A DNA stretch of 33,166 nt from a virus: the IMG/VR virus record IMGVR_UViG_3300049825_000343, positions 1-33,166 of that record; one strand, written 5' to 3'. Numbering within the stretch: the first letter of the stretch is position 1; each line of letters begins with the position of its first letter. Shown here piece after piece: positions 29,618-33,166 of this stretch. The notes below the pieces were generated by a model. The model saw nothing but the letters and a program-made list of their open reading frames with translations, had not been told where the DNA came from and made no database searches. A program made the position numbers and the translations under genes.

Positions 29618-30081
29618 CCCTTTGGCCCTTCCAGCAGCGGCGTGACTTTCCCCGATGCGTAGGCATCGGCAATGCGCGGACGGACGTGATCACCGACCGT
29701 CAGACCGTCCGGCATGACGATGTGCGCCATGAACTCATTCTCAAACGTCGTGATGCCGACCGCCACGGCTTCAAGCTTGGCCTTGATCGCGAGTGCCAGA
29801 GCCCGCCAGCGCGAGCGGCAGGCCTGTTCCCATTCGCCGTGAGCGTCGGCAGGATGGCGCGGGGTATTCCTGCTCGGCGTGTGGGTGAATCGGCGATCAG
29901 CCTTGTTGGGAAGCGTCAGCCGGAACATGATCTTGCGGGCTGACATTTCGAAGGCGATGATTGCCTCGGTCTGGTTCGTGCCAGACATGAATGCTGTTGC
30001 GCCATACTTGGACAGCATCGCCTCAATCTCGGCCTTCGACTTCTCGACCGAAACGCTGGTCTCTTGAGCGAAGCGCCTCAT
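29614..30081 (-). CDS. Conserved phage hypothetical protein
   Basis: A 155-residue protein. It contains SKAEIEAMLSKYGATAFMSG near the start, EAIIAFEMSARKIMFRLTLP, then WEQACRSRWRALALAIKAKL and ITTFENEFMAHIVMPDG near the end. This is a familiar conserved protein of many phages, without known function as far as I know. The ATG at 30081 has GGAG 8 bases upstream; a GTG at 30090 overlapping the upstream stop would add three residues. The stop overlaps the lipoprotein start (ATGA). Confidence 0.82.
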   Translation of the reverse strand: MRRFAQETSVSVEKSKAEIEAMLSKYGATAFMSGTNQTEAIIAFEMSARKIMFRLTLPNKADRRFTHTPSRNTPRHPADAHGEWEQACRSRWRALALAIKAKLEAVAVGITTFENEFMAHIVMPDGLTVGDHVRPRIADAYASGKVTPLLEGPKG

Positions 30082-30086
30082 CCCCC

Positions 30087-30611
30087 TCACTCCGCCGCCT
30101 GCTGCATCGGCGCGGGCTCTCCCAGCAGCTCGTCGATTGCAGCGATCTGTGTGTCGAGTTCGATAAGTGCCAATCGCAGTCGCTCGCCGATGAAATCGAC
30201 TGTGTCCTTATAGTTGGTTTGCAATTGAAGCTTGAGGGCTTCAAGCTCGGCCCGGCGGGCAATCTGGTTGTCCTGGACTGCGGAGAGGGCATTGCCGATT
30301 GAGGTTATGGTGGTCATGGGGCTGTTCCTTTCACTTGCTGCGATGAATGCCAATTGCGCGTAGCTCGCGTTCGATAATTTCCAAGTCTTGACGACATCGA
30401 CTGACTCGTTATTCTCCATTAGGTCGCACATCAAATCCCATTCGTCACCGGCGCATGAGTGTTTTGCAAATAGTTCAAGCGTTGCATTGGGGAAGTTGGC
30501 TACCGTACTGCCACCAAACTCTCCCATCTCCGGATGAAACACATGAACACCATTGGCGCATGGATGGTACTCCGCCAGCCATTGGCGTATTTTATCTTGG
30601 CTCATCGACAT
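30087..30611 (-). CDS. Hypothetical protein, possibly two joined units
   Basis: A 174-residue protein whose halves differ. The first ~97 residues (MSMSQDKIRQWLAEYHPCAN, then SVDVVKTWKLSNASYAQLAF) look like a small soluble early protein. The last ~76 start at an internal Met (30317), MTTITSIGNALSAVQDNQIA, and are a long charged helix (ALKLQLQTNYKDTVDFIGER). AAAGGAACA lies upstream of that Met, so the C-terminal half may also be made alone. ATG 30611 was chosen because AGGAG lies 6 bases upstream; ATG 30605 overlaps the preceding stop. No family is recognised. Confidence 0.7.
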   Translation of the reverse strand: MSMSQDKIRQWLAEYHPCANGVHVFHPEMGEFGGSTVANFPNATLELFAKHSCAGDEWDLMCDLMENNESVDVVKTWKLSNASYAQLAFIAASERNSPMTTITSIGNALSAVQDNQIARRAELEALKLQLQTNYKDTVDFIGERLRLALIELDTQIAAIDELLGEPAPMQQAAE

Positions 30612-30910
30612 TTGTATCTCCTGTGTCCGTTCTTCGCAGTGTACCAATGCGCCGTCATCGAGCCGCAGCGATCACGCCTCTTGCCGACCATTTTGCCGGC
30701 GCCGGCAATATGGTGCTTGCCCGCCTTGCGCTTCGCCTTGACCCGTGCGGCGGCGGGCCGCGTCTCAACAGTGTGCCGCACAATGATCGGCAGCGCCTCG
30801 CGGTCAACCTTTTCCATTCTCGCAACCACCGTTCCAGCCGGTGCGCCGACGTGGATAGCTGTGCAGTTCGTGGCGAGATAGAAGCATGTGAGCAGGACAG
30901 TGCGGGTCAT
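30602..30910 (-). CDS. Basic protein with N-terminal signal-like segment
   Basis: A 102-residue protein. The first ~22 residues (MTRTVLLTCFYLATNCTAIH) could be a signal peptide or lipoprotein-like leader, although the two cysteines do not make a clean lipobox. The rest is very basic (ARVKAKRKAGKHHIAGAGKM, VGKRRDRCGSMTAHWYTAKN, HRRYKCR). The function is unknown. The start and stop both lie in ATGA-type overlaps with the neighbouring genes. Confidence 0.65.
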   Translation of the reverse strand: MTRTVLLTCFYLATNCTAIHVGAPAGTVVARMEKVDREALPIIVRHTVETRPAAARVKAKRKAGKHHIAGAGKMVGKRRDRCGSMTAHWYTAKNGHRRYKCR

Positions 30911-31161
30911 TCATATTCACGCGCGGGGATGGACGCTACATAGACTTCAAGCTGTTTTATTCTGTCCTCCGCCTCTCCCAGCAAAGCATTTAGTGTTTTT
31001 GCGTGAGTATATTCGGCAGCGACTTGTAATTCCAATGTGTCGCAATGCTTTGCTAACGTCTCCAGTTGTTCTGCCGTATGAAGGATCATCGCGTCAGGTG
31101 TTTCTGTTCGCCAGTTCCTAAGCGTTGACACAAGTTCGGCAATGTGTTTTTGCCACCTCAT
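30907..31161 (-). CDS. Small coiled-coil hypothetical protein
   Basis: An 84-residue, largely helical protein: MRWQKHIAELVSTLRNWRTE followed by heptad-like stretches HTAEQLETLAKHCDTLELQV and LLGEAEDRIKQLEVYVA. No membrane segment or signal peptide is visible. Coiled coils of this size often mediate partner binding. It is coupled to both neighbours by ATGA overlaps (31158-31161 and 30907-30910). Confidence 0.7.
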   Translation of the reverse strand: MRWQKHIAELVSTLRNWRTETPDAMILHTAEQLETLAKHCDTLELQVAAEYTHAKTLNALLGEAEDRIKQLEVYVASIPAREYE

Positions 31162-31427
31162 GAAAAATAATCCCTTTTTGGAAACCTGCCTGTCCGAATG
31201 TCTGCCGCAATCAACTCCGATGTTCGCATTGGGCCATACTTTTCAATCACCCATGCAATGGCGGCCTTTCGTTCTTCCTGTGACAGGCCATTCAGTAGCC
31301 ATTGCCGCGCCTCACATACATGATGTTCTGTGGAGTTCGACCGCCACAAAAGACCGTAAGCGATCTGGCAAAGAGAAACCGGTTCGTCTTTCAGACTCAT
31401 GGCAGCTTCTGTGACATTGTTTTTCAT
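31158..31427 (-). CDS. Hypothetical early-region protein
   Basis: An 89-residue soluble protein: MKNNVTEAAMSLKDEPVSLC, ARQWLLNGLSQEERKAAIAW, VIEKYGPMRTSELIAADIRT. The helical pattern is suggestive of a small DNA- or protein-binding domain, but no family is recognised. GGAGG lies 5 bases before the ATG, which directly follows the stop of the upstream gene. Its stop overlaps the coiled-coil gene. Confidence 0.72.
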   Translation of the reverse strand: MKNNVTEAAMSLKDEPVSLCQIAYGLLWRSNSTEHHVCEARQWLLNGLSQEERKAAIAWVIEKYGPMRTSELIAADIRTGRFPKRDYFS

Positions 31428-31592
31428 TCAATCCTCCCTCAAGTGAGGCGCACCCGGAATTTCATATTCTGGCTTCGGGCGTTTCGACAGTTCATCGAGC
31501 CTCTTTTTTCTCAATCTCGCATTTCGTTCTTCTGGCGTTTCCGCAAACTGATCGTCAAATCGCGCTGTGCTTTCGTCGGGGTAACGGCTCAT
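31428..31592 (-). CDS. Small charged hypothetical protein
   Basis: A 54-residue protein, highly charged: MSRYPDESTARFDDQFAETP, then EERNARLRKKRLDELSKRPK. It is likely to be helical or disordered. The ATG at 31592 overlaps the stop of the small membrane protein (ATGA) and has AAGGAGG upstream, inside that gene. The open frame further upstream is overlap only. Confidence 0.65.
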   Translation of the reverse strand: MSRYPDESTARFDDQFAETPEERNARLRKKRLDELSKRPKPEYEIPGAPHLRED

Positions 31593-31765
31593 TCTCCCAA
31601 CCTCCTTCCATCCTCGATATTGCCGCCCCAAAATAAAGTTCGCACAGGCGGCTCATGCTCAATCGGCTGGTAGTCGTCACGCCGTCCAGCAGCCCGGCAC
31701 AGCACCCATGCCAGCGCGGCGGCGGCACAGGTCACAAGCGCGGTGGCGATGATGGCGGGGGTCAT
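31589..31765 (-). CDS. Small single-pass membrane protein, copy A
   Basis: A 58-residue protein with one membrane segment (AIIATALVTCAAAALAWVL, ~4-22), a basic flank (CRAAGRRDD) and a cytoplasmic or periplasmic tail YQPIEHEPPVRT then WGGNIEDGRRLGE. It matches the protein at 32730-32906 at 49 of 58 positions by eye. The start overlaps the DHH gene stop (ATGA at 31762-31765), so it is probably translated together with it. A longer open frame upstream is a shadow of the DHH gene. Function unknown. Confidence 0.78.
   Translation of the reverse strand: MTPAIIATALVTCAAAALAWVLCRAAGRRDDYQPIEHEPPVRTLFWGGNIEDGRRLGE
31589..31765 (-). repeat. Direct repeat, copy A (with 32730-32906)
   Basis: This segment and 32730-32906 are direct repeats of the same gene. 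The longest shared stretches at the DNA level are around GGCTGGTAGTCGTCACGCCG and GGCACAGGTCACAAGCGCGG. The similarity goes on past the stop into CTCCCAACCTCC, which in copy A also serves as the ribosome binding site of the next gene. Confidence 0.8.
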
Positions 31766-32658
31766 GGCACTCGAAAACCTGCAGCATTGCGATGGCCGCC
31801 GCCGCCAAATGTCTTGGCGACCTCGCTCACGTCCTGGCGGGAATCTTCGGATCGCAATGAGTAGGTGCGCCCGCCATAGGCATCGACCACCACCGCCGCG
31901 AACGGCGCTGCGGGATGCGCCTTGAGCATTTCGTGTGCGAGATCGCTCGCAAAGGCATAGGGCGCATGAGCGACCGGAACGCCATCCCATTTTCCGATTT
32001 TCTTCAGAACGGCTGTTGGCAGCATTTCCGCGAGCTTCTGGTCATAGAAGCGCTCGATTGCGTGCGCCTCGGCCAGCATGTAGCCGCGCGTGTTGCCAAT
32101 GTCATCGAAGGTAACCATGAGGTCATTCCAGACAGCGAGGTCGTATGGATAGGAGCGGAGCAGCAGAGACAAGCAGCGAGTGTTCTCATGTTTCATGAGC
32201 CATAGATCGCGATCTTCAATGTGCCTGATGAGCCGTGGTTGTTCTGCATCTGGATAACAGAATGACCAAGCGAGACTGGCTCCCGAGCGGGCCATATCGA
32301 ACTCAGCAAGGACGTTCATGCCCGGTCCCGCTACGCGGTCGAAAAGGCGCTGGATATTCTCACAACTGCCACCGACAACCCGGTTCACGTCCCTCAGGTC
32401 GGCCTCAGCCGTCTTGTGATGATCCAGAATGACGATTGACTTCGCGCGCGCCGACAATCCAGCCAACACTTCTGGTTTGTAGGAGAAATCGGCAATCAGA
32501 ATATTTTTGCCGTCGATATCAACATTCGGCAGTGGCTGGCCGTAGTTGGTGCCGTGCAGCGCCGTATCCGGCCACTTCCTGTTCACCACCCAAGCGGCGG
32601 CAAATCCGTCGTCACACGGAAAATGGTAGAGGCAAATATCAGGTTTCCAGTTCTTCAT
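31762..32658 (-). CDS. DHH/DHHA1-family phosphoesterase
   Basis: A 298-residue protein with the DHH signature LDHHKTAE (Asp79-His80-His81), the earlier acidic pair in FPCDDGFAAAW (Asp16-Asp17), ADFSYKP near 56-62, and the DHHA1 substrate-binding motif GGGGHRNAAGF at 285-295. These enzymes use manganese to cleave phosphodiester bonds in short oligonucleotides, cyclic dinucleotides or 3'-phosphoadenosine 5'-phosphate; the substrate cannot be told here. ATG 32658 is chosen because AAGGAG lies about 8-9 bases upstream; the longer frame to 32772 overlaps the membrane-protein gene. Possible roles are nucleotide salvage or removal of a defence signal. Confidence 0.9.
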   Translation of the reverse strand: MKNWKPDICLYHFPCDDGFAAAWVVNRKWPDTALHGTNYGQPLPNVDIDGKNILIADFSYKPEVLAGLSARAKSIVILDHHKTAEADLRDVNRVVGGSCENIQRLFDRVAGPGMNVLAEFDMARSGASLAWSFCYPDAEQPRLIRHIEDRDLWLMKHENTRCLSLLLRSYPYDLAVWNDLMVTFDDIGNTRGYMLAEAHAIERFYDQKLAEMLPTAVLKKIGKWDGVPVAHAPYAFASDLAHEMLKAHPAAPFAAVVVDAYGGRTYSLRSEDSRQDVSEVAKTFGGGGHRNAAGFRVP

Positions 32659-32729
32659 AACGTCAACTCCTTCTTGATTGGCATGGGTCTGGCCGCTGTC
32701 TCGATATTGATCGAGCGCGTGTAGGTCTC
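32659..32729. other. Intergenic gap upstream of the DHH gene
   Basis: A 71-base gap, the largest clear break in the coupled minus-strand chain apart from the inverted-repeat region. No hairpin or clear promoter was seen. It could hold a secondary promoter. Confidence 0.4.
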
Positions 32730-32906
32730 TCACTCTCCCAACCTCCTGCCATCCTCGATATTGCCACCCCATACGCGCGTTCTCACGGGCGGCTCGTGCT
32801 CAACCGGCTGGTAGTCGTCACGCCGTCCAGCGGCCCGGCACAGCGCCCAGGCGAGCACAGTGGCGGCACAGGTCACAAGCGCGGTGGCGGTGATGATTGT
32901 GGTCAT
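32730..32906 (-). CDS. Small single-pass membrane protein, copy B
   Basis: A 58-residue protein: MTTIITATALVTCAATVLAW, then ALCRAAGRRDDYQPVEHEPP and VRTRVWGGNIEDGRRLGE. It has the same single membrane segment and tail as the protein at 31589-31765, with nine differences of 58. The start overlaps the preceding stop (ATGA at 32903-32906). It lies just upstream of the DHH gene, so the two copies flank that gene. Function unknown. Confidence 0.78.
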   Translation of the reverse strand: MTTIITATALVTCAATVLAWALCRAAGRRDDYQPVEHEPPVRTRVWGGNIEDGRRLGE

Positions 32907-33157
32907 TGATTTTCCTTTTCCAGCTCGGCGCAGCGTTTCATGTCGGCCAGCGCGTCGGCGTTTTTCACGTCGCCGGAAAAATCAGGATAACCCCTGCGCC
33001 ACAGATCGGGATCGCTCTTGAGATAGATCAGCATCGCGGCGGCGGGCCAACCGACCCGGGCTTTCAAATCAAACCCCGCCTGGCCCGCCAGGTTGACGAC
33101 GTGCCCGCCTCGGCACCGGCCGCTGCCGCAAGCGGTGGCGCTGCCCCAGCCGTGCAT
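32903..33157 (-). CDS. Hypothetical protein, possibly cut by the window edge
   Basis: An 84-residue frame: MHGWGSATACGSGRCRGGHV, FDLKARVGWPAAAMLIYLKS, then DPDLWRRGYPDFSGDVKNAD and a helical charged end. The N-terminal cysteines (ACGSGRCRGG) may bind metal. No family is recognised. The frame stays open to the right edge (33166) and no ribosome binding site precedes the ATG, so the true start may be outside. Its stop overlaps the membrane-peptide start (ATGA). Confidence 0.6.
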   Translation of the reverse strand: MHGWGSATACGSGRCRGGHVVNLAGQAGFDLKARVGWPAAAMLIYLKSDPDLWRRGYPDFSGDVKNADALADMKRCAELEKENQ

Positions 33158-33166
33158 GTCGAATTC

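Noticed and set aside
33161-33166. Window ends exactly on an EcoRI site (GAATTC)
   Set aside because: Another GAATTC occurs at about 3677, and one edge site is weak evidence of a cloning boundary; noted only as a possible artefact.
1-33166. Integrase, CI-type repressor, tRNA genes and attachment sites
   Set aside because: Looked for on both strands and not seen; their absence fits a truncated prophage or contig, so lysogeny cannot be shown from this window.

Overview
The window looks like most of a tailed temperate phage or prophage genome from an alphaproteobacterium, probably Hyphomicrobiales (Rhizobiales-like). This rests on protein resemblance and the GC-rich, alphaproteobacterial codon style; there is no rRNA, host gene or attachment site to place it. 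The particle is inferred to be a siphovirus: HK97-type head genes (P27-type small terminase, large terminase, portal, S78 protease, capsid) are followed by a tail module like that of gene transfer agents (tail chaperones, tape measure with a lytic-transglycosylase-like domain, DUF2460, DUF2163, NlpC/P60 peptidase, large tail-tip protein).

Layout. Positions 1-25936 are all plus strand, a late operon: ParB-like/DNA methyltransferase fusion, packaging (1326-3384), head (3386-6714), a cassette of five unusual proteins between capsid and head-tail connector (6775-10392), connector and head-completion genes (10377-12707), tail tube, frameshifted tail chaperones, tape measure and tail tip (12732-21628), fibre-like proteins (21650-23402), then a lysis region (23417-25936) with a membrane coiled-coil protein, a Cys-rich exported protein, an OmpR-type winged-helix protein, a 47-residue relic-like protein, a GH24 endolysin with a C-terminal membrane anchor and two holin candidates. 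Positions 33166-25937 are all minus strand and converge on the late operon. They form a chain of small genes, most coupled by 1-4 base stop/start overlaps: DHH phosphoesterase flanked by two paralogous membrane peptides, a lipoprotein, a DUF5131 (Gp37/Gp68) protein, a VapE/VirE-type P-loop protein and, last, an XRE-like HTH frame.

The strongest non-coding signals are a textbook -1 frameshift site in the tail chaperone gene (GGGAAAA, 5-base spacer, 8+4 bp stem; 13492-13557), a perfect 9-bp hairpin after the capsid gene (6721-6741), a 23-base inverted repeat (22 of 23 matching) beside the vapE-like gene (26427-26509), and a protein built of about 18 repeats of roughly 22 residues (9022-10227). 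Several real genes are short and easily missed: 11389-11577, 13498-13722, 24479-24622, 27711-27890, 31589-31765 and 32730-32906.

No integrase, recognisable CI-type repressor, tRNA, rRNA, CRISPR array or IS element was seen. Promoters of both operons probably lie outside the window: the plus-strand frame is open at the left edge and the minus-strand frame at the right edge. The window may therefore be a truncated prophage or a partial contig.
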